A DNA stretch of 64,000 nucleotides from Ottowia sp. oral taxon 894 (GCF_001262075.1 NZ_CP012073.1:558001-622000); one strand, 5' to 3'; counted from the stretch's first letter, positions 35,741 through 44,673 are shown. The notes: generated from the sequence alone by a model not told the origin. Numbers and translations: made by a program.

Positions 35741-36475
35741 ATGACCTCATCCCCAAGCCCCTGCGCCGCCCGCCTGCTGGCCGCCGCCTGCACCGCCGCC
35801 GTGCTGGCTGGCTGCGCCAACGTCACTGAAGGGCAGCGCAACGTCATGATCGGCACAGGCGTGGGCGCGGCGGCGGGCGGCCTCATTGGCGATGGCCGGG
35901 GTGCGGCCATTGGCGCGGCCGTAGGCGCGCTGGGCACCTACGCCTGGACGCAGTACATGGAAAACAAGCGCCGCGACATGGAGCGCGTGACCGCAGGCAC
36001 CGGCGTCAGGGTGGAGCAGACGGCCGACAACCAGCTCAAGCTCAGCGTGCCCAGTGACATTTCCTTTGCCACCAACAGCGCGCAAATCGTCTCCGGCCTG
36101 CGCCCTGTGCTGGACACCTTTGCCAACGGCCTGAGCCAGCAGCCGGGCCTGGAAATCGTCATCGTCGGTCATGCCGACAGCAGCGGCAACGACGCCATCA
36201 ACGACCCCCTGGCCCGCAACCGCGCCGCCAGCGTACGCGACTACCTCGTCTCGCGCGGCGTCAGCAGCGCCCGCATCCAGACCGAAGGGCGCGGCTCGCG
36301 CGAACCCATCGCCAGCAACGCCACCGCCGAGGGCCGTGCGCGCAACCGCCGCGTGGAAATCTTCCTGGCCGAACGCGCCCAGCAGCAACCCGCCTACCAG
36401 CATCCAACACATCAGCAACCCGCGTATCAGCAGCAGCCCGGCTACTCCACTCCTGTCGGCACTCCCATGAATTGA
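35741..36475 (+). CDS. OmpA-family outer-membrane lipoprotein
   Basis: A 244-residue lipoprotein: lipobox VLAGC near residue 25, a glycine-zipper segment (GTGVGAAAGGLIGDGRGAAI, about 38-60), then an OmpA C-terminal peptidoglycan-binding domain (SFATNSAQI, IVIVGHADSSGNDAIND, LARNRAASVRDYL, TEGRGSREP, NRRVEIFL). A Gln/Pro/Tyr tail ends it. It resembles YiaD. It would tether the outer membrane to peptidoglycan. A strong AAGGAG ribosome site precedes the ATG. The next gene starts 10 bases on. Confidence 0.92.
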   Translation: MTSSPSPCAARLLAAACTAAVLAGCANVTEGQRNVMIGTGVGAAAGGLIGDGRGAAIGAAVGALGTYAWTQYMENKRRDMERVTAGTGVRVEQTADNQLKLSVPSDISFATNSAQIVSGLRPVLDTFANGLSQQPGLEIVIVGHADSSGNDAINDPLARNRAASVRDYLVSRGVSSARIQTEGRGSREPIASNATAEGRARNRRVEIFLAERAQQQPAYQHPTHQQPAYQQQPGYSTPVGTPMN

Positions 36476-36484
36476 TGAGGCCTC

Positions 36485-37303
36485 ATGAGCCGCCTCCCGC
36501 TGCCCGCAGACTGGCTCGTGCCGGACTGGCCCGCCCCGCCCGGCGTGCGAGCCGTCTGCACCACACGCGCTTGCCCAGCAGGTGACGCGCCGTCGGCCGC
36601 GCCCTGGGGCGGCTTCAATCTGGCGGATCACGTCGGCGACGCACCGCAGGCCGTGGCCTCACACCGCGCCGCGCTGGCCGCCTGCACGGGCGCGCGGCCT
36701 GTTTTTCTGGAGCAGGTGCATGGCTGCCACGTAGCGGAACTTGATGCGTATGCGCCTGACGGCCAGCCTGCTGATGCCGCCGTCACCGCCAGCTCCGGCG
36801 TAGCCTGCACCGTCATGGTGGCCGACTGCCTGCCCGTGCTGCTGGCCCGCGCGGATGGCGCGGCAGTGGCTGCCGCCCATGCGGGCTGGCGCGGGCTGGC
36901 GGGCGGCGTGATTGAGGCTGCGGCGCAGGCCGTGCGTCGCTTGGGGCCGCACCCGCCTGCATCTGCAGCGTCCGCCACATCCGCCGTTGAAGTCGTGGCC
37001 TGGCTAGGCCCCTGCATCGGCCCTGACGCCTTTGAAGTCGGCCCCGAAGTGCGCGCTGCCTTCACCGCCGCCCGCCCTGAAGCCGCCGCCTGCTTTTCCC
37101 CCCGCCCCGGCGGCAAATGGCTGGCCCATCTGCCCGCCCTCGCCCGCCAACGGCTGGCCGCGCTGGGCATTCCCACCTGGGGCAACGACGGCAGCCCCGC
37201 CTGGTGCACCTTCAGCCAGCCGCAGCTTTTTCACTCCTATCGCGCCCGTCCCGTCACGGGCCGCATGGCCGCCTGCGTCTGGCTGCAAGCCGGGCGCCCC
37301 TGA
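36485..37303 (+). CDS. pgeF: PgeF/YfiH-family multicopper-like protein
   Basis: A 272-residue member of the laccase-domain (DUF152) family, now called peptidoglycan editing factor in E. coli, where it limits L-Ser misincorporation by MurC. Signatures are WGGFNLADHVGD, PVFLEQVHG, TVMVADCLPVLLA, AAAHAGWRGLAGGV, GPCIGPDAFEV and CTFSQPQLFHSYR, containing the His and Cys metal ligands. Purine nucleosidase and polyphenol oxidase activities have also been described for relatives, so the substrate is uncertain. Confidence 0.92.
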   Translation: MSRLPLPADWLVPDWPAPPGVRAVCTTRACPAGDAPSAAPWGGFNLADHVGDAPQAVASHRAALAACTGARPVFLEQVHGCHVAELDAYAPDGQPADAAVTASSGVACTVMVADCLPVLLARADGAAVAAAHAGWRGLAGGVIEAAAQAVRRLGPHPPASAASATSAVEVVAWLGPCIGPDAFEVGPEVRAAFTAARPEAAACFSPRPGGKWLAHLPALARQRLAALGIPTWGNDGSPAWCTFSQPQLFHSYRARPVTGRMAACVWLQAGRP

Positions 37304-37361
37304 ATTCATCCCGCTCAGGTAACAACCGTGCGGCCCAGTGTCGCTCAGGCGTATTAAAAAC

Positions 37362-37440
37362 CGGAGCAAATCTAGCGGGTATAAAAATCCCGTTTGCGCC
37401 CGTTCCACTAGGACCAGCAGCTATGTATTTGATAGCTGAT
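37362..37440 (+). repeat. dispersed intergenic repeat A, copy 5 (diverged)
   Basis: CGGAGCAAATCTAGCGGGTA, TAAAAATCCCG, TTCCACTAGGACCAGCAGCT; the end differs (TATTTGATAGCTGAT). It lies 58 bases after pgeF. Confidence 0.8.
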
Positions 37441-37541
37441 TCAGGCTTCTTTCAGCGCCCGCCGCCTGCAATAACGCCCGCCGTTTACCAGTTTGGGTTG
37501 TTGCTGCCTACAAGATCGCAGAGACTCAATCGTTTGAAAGC

Positions 37542-38150
37542 ATGCTGCCTCTGAATTCGCATCATGCAGCCAGCATCCAGACTAGCTCATTAGGTGACAC
37601 AGCAATCTGTTTTGTAGGCGAGAATCCAGTCATTACAACCTACGAAATCAAAATGAAGTGCGTCACGCAAGACGACATTGGCGCGGCTGTAGCCAAAATA
37701 ACCAGAACGCCAATCAGAATTCACAACCGCCTGTTTGTCACCACGGATGCAATCAACCCTATGGTGACTGAATACACCGCAACGTTTTACGAAAACTGGC
37801 AGCATTGAGATTCTTATTTTTGATTGCATCGAATGTTTGCAGCACTTTCTGCACCATTCCATCGCATTCGAGAGAATTACCTCAAAGCTTATCAGAAACT
37901 GGTTTTAGACAAGCCAGATTCATCTGCCGGCCAAACGTTACAAGAAGCATTTCCGGGATTGCGCCAGACTGCGAAAGCAGTGAATAAATTCAGCGATTCA
38001 GAAATCTGCAAGACAATAAAAGAGCTTCGTCCAAGCATTACGCAAATCCCAAAGCACAGATTTGCCAAGCTATCCAGCCCGTACCTGGACGTCTCAGTCG
38101 TCAGACTCCTCAAACTCGCTTCAGAAACTAAAGCAAGATCAGTGTTTCCT
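37542..38150 (+). pseudogene. decayed restriction-endonuclease-like gene
   Basis: One frame carries two open blocks separated by in-frame stops near 37806-37823. Block one has LGDTAICF, then ITTYEIKMKCVTQDDIGAAV and HNRLFVTTDAI, the order of a PD-(D/E)XK nuclease core (Asp, then Glu-x-Lys) as in type II restriction enzymes. Block two (RENYLKAYQKLVLDKPDS onward) looks helical. No intact start or methylase partner is present. The DNA is markedly AT-richer than flanking genes. Identification rests on motif pattern only. Confidence 0.4.
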
Positions 38151-38154
38151 TGGT

Positions 38155-39192
38155 TCACGCCTGCGCCTTGCGCGGGTCCAGCGCGTCGCGCAGGGCGTCG
38201 CCCGTGAAGGTGAGCAGCAGCAGGGTGACAACCAGCACGCCGAAGGTGGAGAGGGAGATCCACCAGGCATCGATGTTGTTTTTGCCCTGGCTGAGCAGCT
38301 CGCCCAGCGAAGGGGTGCCGGGCGGCACGCCCAGGCCCAGGAAGTCGAGCGAAGTCAATGCCAGAATGGCCGCGCTCATGCGAAAGGGCAGGAAGGTGAC
38401 TACGGGCGTCAGGCTGTTGGGCAGCAGGTGCCGCCACACCAGCCGCCAGCGCGACACGCCCAGCGCGCGGGCGGCGCGCACGTAGTCCAGCTGGCGGTTG
38501 CGCAGGAATTCGGCGCGCACGTAGTCCGACAGGCCCATCCAGCCGAACAGGCCCAGCAGCACGATCAGCAAGCTCACGCTGGGCGAGAGCACGGCGCTGA
38601 AGATGATGAGCAGATACAGCTCCGGCATGGCGCTCCAGATTTCAATGAAGCGCTGGCCCGCCAAATCCACCTTGCCGCCAAAAAAGCCCTGCGCAGCGCC
38701 TGCCGCCACGCCCAGGGCCACGCCCAGGGCGGTAAGCGCCAGGCCAAAGAGCGCGCTGACGCGAAAGCCGTACAGCAGCTGCGCCAGCAAATCGCGTCCG
38801 CGATCATCGGTGCCCAGCCAGTTTTCGCGCGAAGGCGCGGCGGGCGCGGGCGCGTCTGAAAAGTAGTTGATGGTCTGCGCGCCATACGGATTGGGCGGAT
38901 AAATGGCCCAATTTCCGGGTTTTTCAAATTGCTGGCGAATATAGGGATCAAGATAATCGGTTTCCGTGTGGAAATCGCCGCCAAAAACCGTTTCCGGATA
39001 GCTTTTGAATATTGGAAAGTAATAAGCGCCTTCGTAGCGCAATATCAGCGGCTTGTCGTTGGAAAGCAGCTCCGCCAGCAGGCTGAGGGCCACCAGCACG
39101 GCAAAAGCCATCAGGCTCCAATACCCCAGCCGGTGGCGCTTGAAGCGCAGCCATGCGCGGCGGGCAGGGGAAAGCGAGGCGAAATCAGGCAT
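38155..39192 (-). CDS. yejE: peptide ABC transporter permease YejE
   Basis: A 345-residue binding-protein-dependent permease. The N-terminus has RLGYWSLMAFAVLVALSLLAEL and a long periplasmic loop (residues 45-135, PPNPYGAQTINYFSDAPA) typical of YejE. The inner-membrane domain carries the EAA-like loop (RAARALGVSRWRLVWRHLLP). With YejB, YejA and YejF, relatives import oligopeptides and microcin C. YejB lies two genes upstream; the binding protein and ATPase are not in the window. Confidence 0.9.
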   Translation of the reverse strand: MPDFASLSPARRAWLRFKRHRLGYWSLMAFAVLVALSLLAELLSNDKPLILRYEGAYYFPIFKSYPETVFGGDFHTETDYLDPYIRQQFEKPGNWAIYPPNPYGAQTINYFSDAPAPAAPSRENWLGTDDRGRDLLAQLLYGFRVSALFGLALTALGVALGVAAGAAQGFFGGKVDLAGQRFIEIWSAMPELYLLIIFSAVLSPSVSLLIVLLGLFGWMGLSDYVRAEFLRNRQLDYVRAARALGVSRWRLVWRHLLPNSLTPVVTFLPFRMSAAILALTSLDFLGLGVPPGTPSLGELLSQGKNNIDAWWISLSTFGVLVVTLLLLTFTGDALRDALDPRKAQA

Positions 39193-39469
39193 GAGTCAAA
39201 TGCGGGCCGCTTATTCCTCAAGACATTCTTATTCGAATTATCCGGAACAGACTCAAGGTTTATTTTCAGGCTGTTTTATTTAATTGTGAAGATGCCATGA
39301 TTGCTCACGAAGCCTTCCAAGTCCATCAAATAGCTTGCTCAAATTGGCACTGATAATTTCAGAGGTTTTGAAGGCGCCTGTCGTTTACATCATGTTTTCA
39401 AACTGCCATTTTCTGACCGTGGCGTTGTTCCATTGTTGAGCGCTGGCAGCTTTTGCGTCTTTTAATAAA

Positions 39470-39509
39470 AAGGCAGGAAACCGCCCTGCAAGGGCTGGCT
39501 TCCTGCCTT
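39470..39509 (-). terminator. terminator after the CoA-transferase gene
   Basis: Stem AAGGCAGGAA / TTCCTGCCTT with a 20-base loop that can itself pair (GCCCT/AGGGC), and an AAAA flank on the left. It stands between the CoA-transferase and yejE, so yejE is probably not in one transcript with yejB. Confidence 0.8.
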
Positions 39510-39523
39510 TTGGGTGGAGCGGT

Positions 39524-40819
39524 TTACAGCAGATTCATCTTCTTGGCCGCTTCGGTCAGTTCATCGCGGAATTTGGGGTGGGCGATGCTGATGAGCGCCT
39601 TGGCGCGGTGCTGGGCGCTCTGGCCGCGCAGCTGGGCGACGCCGTATTCGGTGACGACGTAGTCGATGTCGTTTTTGCTGGTGGTCACGTGCGTGCCGGG
39701 CGTGAGCGTGGGGGCGATGCGGGAGATGGTGTCGTCCTTGGCGGTGGAGGGCAGCACGATGAAGGCCTTGCCGCCACGGCTGCGGTTGGCCGCGCGCACG
39801 AAGTCGGCCTGGCCGCCGGTGCCCGAATAGGGCTTGATGCCTTGCGATTCAGAGCCGCACTGGCCCAGAAAGTCAATCTGCATGGTGGCGTTGATGGCAA
39901 TGAGCTTGTCGTTTTGCCCGGCCAGGTAGGGGTCGTTGGTGAAGTCCACGGGGTGCATTTCCACGGCGGGGTTACGGTCCATGAACTGGTAGAGCTTTTT
40001 GCTGCCCAGGCCGAAGGTGGCGATCATCTTGCCGGGCAGGTAGTTCTTGCGGCGGTTGGTGATGACGCCCGCTTCCACCAGGGTCATGATGCCGTCGCCG
40101 ATCATTTCGGTGTGCACGCCCAGGTCTTTCTTGTGGGTGAGCTGCATCACCACGGCGTCAGGAATGGCGCCGTAGCCGATTTGCAAGGTGGCGCCGTCTT
40201 CGATCATGTCGGCCACGTATTTGCCAATGGCTTCCTGCACGGGGCCGATCTTGGGCAGGCCCACTTCCAGCACCGGGTCTTCGCTTTCGGTCAGGGCCGT
40301 GACTTGCGAGATGTGGATGTGGCAGTTGCCAGCGGCGAAGGGCACGTTGGGATTGACTTCCAGCACCACCGCGCGCGCTTTCTTGATGGCGGCCATCGTG
40401 TAGTCAGGCCCCAGGCTCAAAGAGAACCAGCCGTGCTTGTCCATGGGCGAGGCCATGCTGAACACCACGTCGGACTTGACCAGGCCCTGCTCGATCAGCG
40501 CGGGCAGCTCGGAGAAGTAGGCCGGCACGTAGTCAATCCAGCCCGCTTGCGCGCCTGCGCGCGAAGGGCCGCCCACAAAGTAAGCCAGGTGGCGCACGTT
40601 GCGGCTCGTTTCGGGATCGAAGTAGTCGTATTTCTGGATGGGCAGGATCTGGCCCACCGTCACACCTTCAAACTCGCGGCGCTGATCGCTCAGCGCTTTG
40701 AGCAGCGTGGGCGGCTCGGCCACGCCCGTGGGCACGACGATGGCATCGCCGTTTTTCACGACGCGCACGGCGTCATGGGCGGAAAGGCGTTTTTGGGCAT
40801 ACAAAGCTTCAAAGCTCAT
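39524..40819 (-). CDS. acetyl-CoA hydrolase/transferase (Cat1/4-hydroxybutyrate CoA-transferase family)
   Basis: A 431-residue family I CoA-transferase. The N-terminal domain has NGDAIVVPTGVAEPPTLLKAL. The C-terminal domain has QIGYGAIPDAVV, HTEMIGDGIMTLVE and the GQCGSESQGIKPYSGTGGQ region, where a Glu in GSESQG is placed like the catalytic residue that forms the glutamyl-CoA intermediate. Likely reactions are acetyl-CoA:carboxylate CoA transfer or acetyl-CoA hydrolysis; the exact acid cannot be read from sequence. A strong AAGGAGAC ribosome site precedes it. It is placed between yejB and yejE and closed by its own terminator. Confidence 0.9.
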   Translation of the reverse strand: MSFEALYAQKRLSAHDAVRVVKNGDAIVVPTGVAEPPTLLKALSDQRREFEGVTVGQILPIQKYDYFDPETSRNVRHLAYFVGGPSRAGAQAGWIDYVPAYFSELPALIEQGLVKSDVVFSMASPMDKHGWFSLSLGPDYTMAAIKKARAVVLEVNPNVPFAAGNCHIHISQVTALTESEDPVLEVGLPKIGPVQEAIGKYVADMIEDGATLQIGYGAIPDAVVMQLTHKKDLGVHTEMIGDGIMTLVEAGVITNRRKNYLPGKMIATFGLGSKKLYQFMDRNPAVEMHPVDFTNDPYLAGQNDKLIAINATMQIDFLGQCGSESQGIKPYSGTGGQADFVRAANRSRGGKAFIVLPSTAKDDTISRIAPTLTPGTHVTTSKNDIDYVVTEYGVAQLRGQSAQHRAKALISIAHPKFRDELTEAAKKMNLL

Positions 40820-40869
40820 GGTTGTCTCCTTGAAAGGTTATGGAAAAAACAATCCTTGCCTTCATCAAC

Positions 40870-41895
40870 TCAGTCGAATTTGACGCGCGGATCCACCCAA
40901 ACGTAACACAGGTCAGACACCAGCCGCGTCACCAAGCTGATGAGGGTAAACAGATACAGCGTGCCCAGCACCACCGGGTAGTCGCGGCGGATCACGCTTT
41001 CATAGCTCAGCAGCCCCAGGCCGTCGAGCGAAAACAGCGTTTCAATCAGCAGCGCCCCCGTGAAAAACGCGCCGATGAACGCCGCCGGAAAGCCCGTGAC
41101 GATGGGAATGAGCGCATTGCGCAGCACGTGTCCATAGAGCACCTGCCGCTCGCCCAGCCCTTTGGCGCGCGCCGTGAGCACGTATTGCTTGCGGATTTCT
41201 TCCAGAAAGCTGTTGCGCGTGAGCATGGCCGTGGTGGCAAAGCTGCCCAGCACCATGGCCGTCACGGGCAGGGTCACGTGCCAGAGGTAATCGGCCACCT
41301 TGCCCCAAAGAGGCAGCTCGTCGAAGTAGGCCGACGTCAGCCCCCGCAGCGGAAACCACTGCAACTGCCCGCCAAACACCACCAGCAGCGCCACGCCCAG
41401 CACAAAGCCCGGAATGGCGTAGCCAGCCAGCAACAGCACGGTGGTCGCCAAGTCAAAGCGCGAACCCGCGCGCACCGCCTTGGCCACGCCCAGCGGCACG
41501 CTCACCAGGTAAGAGATGAAAAACGTCCACAGCCCCAGGCTGGCCGAAACCGGCAGCTTCTCGCGGATGAGCTGCCACACATCCTTGTTCTGAAAAAAAC
41601 TCGTGCCCAGATCAAAGCGCGCGAACTGCCGCAGCATGATGAAAAAGCGCTCGTGCGCGGGCTTGTCAAAGCCATAGAGCTTTTTGATCTGCGCCAGCCG
41701 CGCCTCATCCACGCCCTGGCCGCCCCGGTAAGTGAGCGCGCCGCCTTCGGCCGCGCCGCCCGCCGCCTTGGCCTCGGCCAGGTACTGCTCCACCGGCCCG
41801 CCCGGCACGAACTGCAAAACGATGAAAGTCAGCAGCAGCACGCCCAGCAGCGTGGGCAGCATCAGCAGCAGGCGTTTGGCAATGTAGGCAGGCAT
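40870..41895 (-). CDS. yejB: peptide ABC transporter permease YejB
   Basis: A 341-residue permease of DppB/YejB type with six membrane segments. MPAYIAKRLLLMLPTLLGVL opens the chain, LQFVPGGPVEQYL follows, and a YejB-type insert (AAEGGALTYRGGQGVDEARL, about residues 48-70) precedes LYGFDKP. The EAA loop is TARAKGLGERQVLYGHVLRN. It should pair with YejE, but a CoA-transferase gene separates them. Confidence 0.92.
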   Translation of the reverse strand: MPAYIAKRLLLMLPTLLGVLLLTFIVLQFVPGGPVEQYLAEAKAAGGAAEGGALTYRGGQGVDEARLAQIKKLYGFDKPAHERFFIMLRQFARFDLGTSFFQNKDVWQLIREKLPVSASLGLWTFFISYLVSVPLGVAKAVRAGSRFDLATTVLLLAGYAIPGFVLGVALLVVFGGQLQWFPLRGLTSAYFDELPLWGKVADYLWHVTLPVTAMVLGSFATTAMLTRNSFLEEIRKQYVLTARAKGLGERQVLYGHVLRNALIPIVTGFPAAFIGAFFTGALLIETLFSLDGLGLLSYESVIRRDYPVVLGTLYLFTLISLVTRLVSDLCYVWVDPRVKFD

Positions 41896-41954
41896 GGCAA
41901 GGCTGGCGGCCCGCCGCAGCGGCAGGCCCTGAATCCATCACGCCCCTAGCCTAC

Positions 41955-42003
41955 TCCATTTCACTTCATTTTTGATAGCTGCCCGCGCTGATTCCACGGG
42001 GAC
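41955..42003 (+). repeat. partial copy of repeat A (variant form)
   Basis: CTCC-ATTT, GATAGCTGCCCGCGC and TTCCACGGGGAC. The GATAGCTGCCCGCGC core is shared with the composite copy at 44110-44205. It lies in the gap between the divergent yejB and xthA genes. Confidence 0.6.
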
Positions 42004-42130
42004 TTGCGGCCGGTTTGGCCTTGAAACCCAGCGCCAGAGCCAGCCTTGCCGCCAGCGCGGCCCATCCGCCCTGCTCCGCCTGCACGCCGCATCCGTTAAA
42101 AACGCCGTTTTGCCCCGCCCCGCCCGCGCC

Positions 42131-42913
42131 ATGCGAATCGCCACCTGGAACGTCAATTCACTCACCGCCCGCCTGCCCCACGTGCTCGACTGGCTGGCCG
42201 CCAACCCCGTGCAGGTGCTGGCGCTGCAAGAGCTGAAGATGGCCGACGAAAAATTTCCGCACGATGCGCTGGCCGCCGCCGGCTACAGCGCCGCCGTTTA
42301 CGGGCAAAAAACCTACAACGGCGTGGCGCTGCTGCTGCGCCAGCCGCTGGCGGCTGAAGACGTGACGCGCGGCATCAGCGGCTTTGCCGACGACAACGCC
42401 CGCCTCATTGCCGCCACCGTGCCCGCGCCTGGCGGGCCGCTGCGCCTGGTCAATGGTTATTTCGTCAATGGGCAAGAGCCAGGCTGCGACAAGTTTGATT
42501 ACAAAATGCGCTGGCTCACCGCCCTGCACGGCTGGCTGCAAGCGGAGCTGGCGCGCCACCCGCGCCTGGCGCTGGTGGGCGACTTCAACATCGTGTCCGA
42601 AGACCGCGACAGCCATGACCCCGTGGGCCTGGCGGGCGCCATCCTGCACACCCCGGAAGAACGCGCGCACTTTCGCAGTCTGCTGAATCTGGGCCTGCAA
42701 GACGCCTTCCGCCTGTTCGAGCAGCCGCCGCAAAGCTTTTCATGGTGGGATTACCGCCAATTGAGCTTTCAGAAAAACCGTGGCCTGCGCATTGACCACA
42801 TTCTCATCAGCGCGGCGCTTGTGCCGCAAGCGCGCGCCTGCGCCATTGACCGCGCCCCGCGCAAATGGCAGCGCCCCAGCGACCACACGCCCGTGGTGCT
42901 CACGCTGGAATGA
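42131..42913 (+). CDS. xthA: exodeoxyribonuclease III
   Basis: A 260-residue AP endonuclease/3'-5' exonuclease for base excision repair. MRIATWNVNSLTARLPHVL, LQELKMADEKFP (metal-binding Glu), YNGVALLLR, LVGDFNIVSEDRDSHDP (catalytic Asp/Asn) and RIDHILIS with PSDHTPVVL (Asp-His pair) cover all family motifs. ATG 42131 is chosen because the conserved N-terminus begins there. Confidence 0.96.
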   Translation: MRIATWNVNSLTARLPHVLDWLAANPVQVLALQELKMADEKFPHDALAAAGYSAAVYGQKTYNGVALLLRQPLAAEDVTRGISGFADDNARLIAATVPAPGGPLRLVNGYFVNGQEPGCDKFDYKMRWLTALHGWLQAELARHPRLALVGDFNIVSEDRDSHDPVGLAGAILHTPEERAHFRSLLNLGLQDAFRLFEQPPQSFSWWDYRQLSFQKNRGLRIDHILISAALVPQARACAIDRAPRKWQRPSDHTPVVLTLE

Positions 42914-43008
42914 AAAACGGTTTTCTCCCCTTTTTCCGCTTATTGCCCGCCCGGCATTCGGCCCCGCTAAAATCCGCCCCCATTCACTATTGCCTTTCGG
43001 AAAACACC

Positions 43009-43530
43009 ATGAAAAAAACACTGGCGCTCGCCCTGCTGCTTTCGCTGCCCATGCTGGGGCAGGCGCAGGATGACGAGAAAAACAGCGGCCTCATCAAAAG
43101 CGTATCCGGCGCCGTCTCTGGCGCAGTGCAAAGCGGCAAAGACATCATCAAGGGCGTCAAGCAAGGCTGGGACGAAGGCCGCCAGGGCGGCACCAGCCTG
43201 GACGACGCCGTCATCATCCACGACCGCAAATTCAAGGATTACGTGGAAATCAGGATTTTCTCCGTCAATCTTGACGCCGGCGTGTACGCCGTGAATATCG
43301 GCATCAAGAATAAAACCGACCGCATCGTCCGCCTCACCAATCTGATGGAACAGAAAAACCTGCAATTGCTGGACCAAGACAAATACGTGGCTTATTCCGG
43401 CTCCGTGGACAATGACATCACGGTACCCAAAAGCGCCGCCATCAAATACACCTTTTATTTTCCCTCCAGCGCCCTTGTTTCAGCCGCGAAAACCCTGCGG
43501 CTGTACGAAGAAGACATTCCCCTGAATTAA
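43009..43530 (+). CDS. exported protein of unknown function
   Basis: A 173-residue protein with a signal peptide (MKKTLALALLLSLPMLGQAQ). The mature N-terminus is a Gly/Ser/Lys amphipathic stretch (LIKSVSGAVSGAVQSGKDII), followed by a beta-rich domain of about 110 residues ending in FYFPSSALVSAAKTLRLYEE, reminiscent of periplasmic immunoglobulin-like domains. The family is not recognised. It stands alone between xthA and the His-rich gene on the same strand. Confidence 0.8.
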   Translation: MKKTLALALLLSLPMLGQAQDDEKNSGLIKSVSGAVSGAVQSGKDIIKGVKQGWDEGRQGGTSLDDAVIIHDRKFKDYVEIRIFSVNLDAGVYAVNIGIKNKTDRIVRLTNLMEQKNLQLLDQDKYVAYSGSVDNDITVPKSAAIKYTFYFPSSALVSAAKTLRLYEEDIPLN

Positions 43531-43594
43531 GCGCCAGAAAACCGGGCGCCAAAAACCTTCATTTTCCCGCCTCAAACATCAAAGGAGAAACGCC

Positions 43595-43969
43595 ATGAGC
43601 ACCTGCGCCTGCGCCGCCGCTGCGGCCGCCGCCGCTGCCGCCAACCAGCCGCCCCACCAGCACGGCCCCGGCTGCGGCCACACCGCCATCCGCCACAACG
43701 GCCACGTGGACTACCTGCAAGAAGGCCACCTGCACCACCCGCATGAAGGCCGCGTGCAAGAGCACTCCATCGCCGTCTCCGACACCAACCCCGAAGGCTG
43801 CACGCCCCCCTGCGCCGGCCACGAGCCGGGCCACGTGCACGGCCCCGGCTGCGGCCACGAAGCCGTGCCGCACGGCAACCACATCGACTTTCTCGTCAAT
43901 GGCCGCCTGCACCACCCGCACGGCGACCACTGCGATGACCACGGCCCCGTGGAAGTTGTCCAGAACTGA
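43595..43969 (+). CDS. histidine-rich small protein with internal duplication
   Basis: A 124-residue protein with about 20 percent His. Two units repeat: HGPGCGHTAIRHNGHVDYLQ then HLHHPHEG, and HGPGCGHEAVPHGNHIDFLV then LHHPHGDHCDDHG. The Cys/His arrangement suggests zinc, nickel or copper binding. No signal peptide is seen, so it is probably cytoplasmic. Single-unit relatives are widespread small proteins without assigned function. A strong AAGGAG ribosome site precedes the ATG. Confidence 0.85.
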   Translation: MSTCACAAAAAAAAAANQPPHQHGPGCGHTAIRHNGHVDYLQEGHLHHPHEGRVQEHSIAVSDTNPEGCTPPCAGHEPGHVHGPGCGHEAVPHGNHIDFLVNGRLHHPHGDHCDDHGPVEVVQN

Positions 43970-44109
43970 CCCTCGCCTCATCGCCCAAGCACGCAAGCCA
44001 GCGCCTTTCATCGCGAAGGCGCTGGCTTCTTTCTTTCCGGCCCCGCCTTCGCCTGCTCTTCGCCGCTTCCTCAGAAACCTGCGCACCAGCACCTTCCAGT
44101 TGCGGCTCA

Positions 44110-44205
44110 TTCGCTCCTTTTCCGATAGCTGCCCGCGCACGTTCCACTAGGACCATCGTCATTTTCGAGGCTGATTTTTCGCTATTCAAACAGAAGCAAA
44201 ATCCA
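44110..44205. repeat. dispersed repeat A, composite copy
   Basis: Starts with the reverse-strand end of the element (TTCGCTCCTTTTCCGATAGC), passes into forward GTTCCACTAGGACCATCGTC, then has TTTTTCGCTATT and AGAAGCAAAATCCAGG. It looks like two copies recombined in opposite orientation. Confidence 0.6.
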
Positions 44206-44540
44206 GGCAAACGCCGCCGCATGCGCGCTGGCGCGCTCACCCGGGAACCTGTTCAGCGTCTGGCCGTGAGGGGCAAAAGAGCGTGAACGGCGCGCGAATG
44301 GCATCGCCAGCTCTGCGGCGGCAGACAGCAGCGCCTGATCCTGGCTCGCGCTCTGCGCCGCCCTGCCCTGCTCTTTCTGGATGAAGCCTCCGCCCTGATG
44401 CGCAGGCCCTGTCTGGCAAACGCGCCAATCTGATCCGCCTCATGCCAAATGCCCGCGCGGCGCTGCCCTCCCAAATGCGCGCGCCCGATGAACAAGGCGC
44501 AGCCTGCAAGCCGCTCCGCATGTCCGGCTACACCTGAAAA

Positions 44541-44619
44541 AGAAGCAAATTCAGGGGGTCTGAAATGCCATACCTCGCACATTCCATCGGGACTTCATGC
44601 TATCAAGAAAATAGCGAAA
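44541..44619 (+). repeat. dispersed intergenic repeat A, copy 7
   Basis: AGAAGCAAATTCAGGGGGTC, CGCACATTCCATCGGGACTT, CATGCTATCAAG and ATAGCGAAAT. It lies downstream of the convergent Nudix gene. Confidence 0.8.
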
Positions 44620-44673
44620 TAACGCTGCCTGTTCCATGCCTTGCGCGCCCACGGACGGACTCTGAACAGGCTC

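Larger units (their letters stand above)
43970..44673. other. gene-free stretch rich in repeats
   Basis: About 700 bases without a supportable gene. It holds a composite copy of repeat A (44110-44205), a normal copy (44541-44619) and inverted repeat B (44643-44670). The sequence between them has open frames on both strands but no ribosome sites or familiar products. Confidence 0.65.

Noticed and set aside
37805-38207. A separate small gene of 127 codons before yejE
   Set aside because: It continues the frame of the decayed upstream block, lacks a ribosome site and its end runs into the opposite-strand yejE stop region; treated as part of the fossil.
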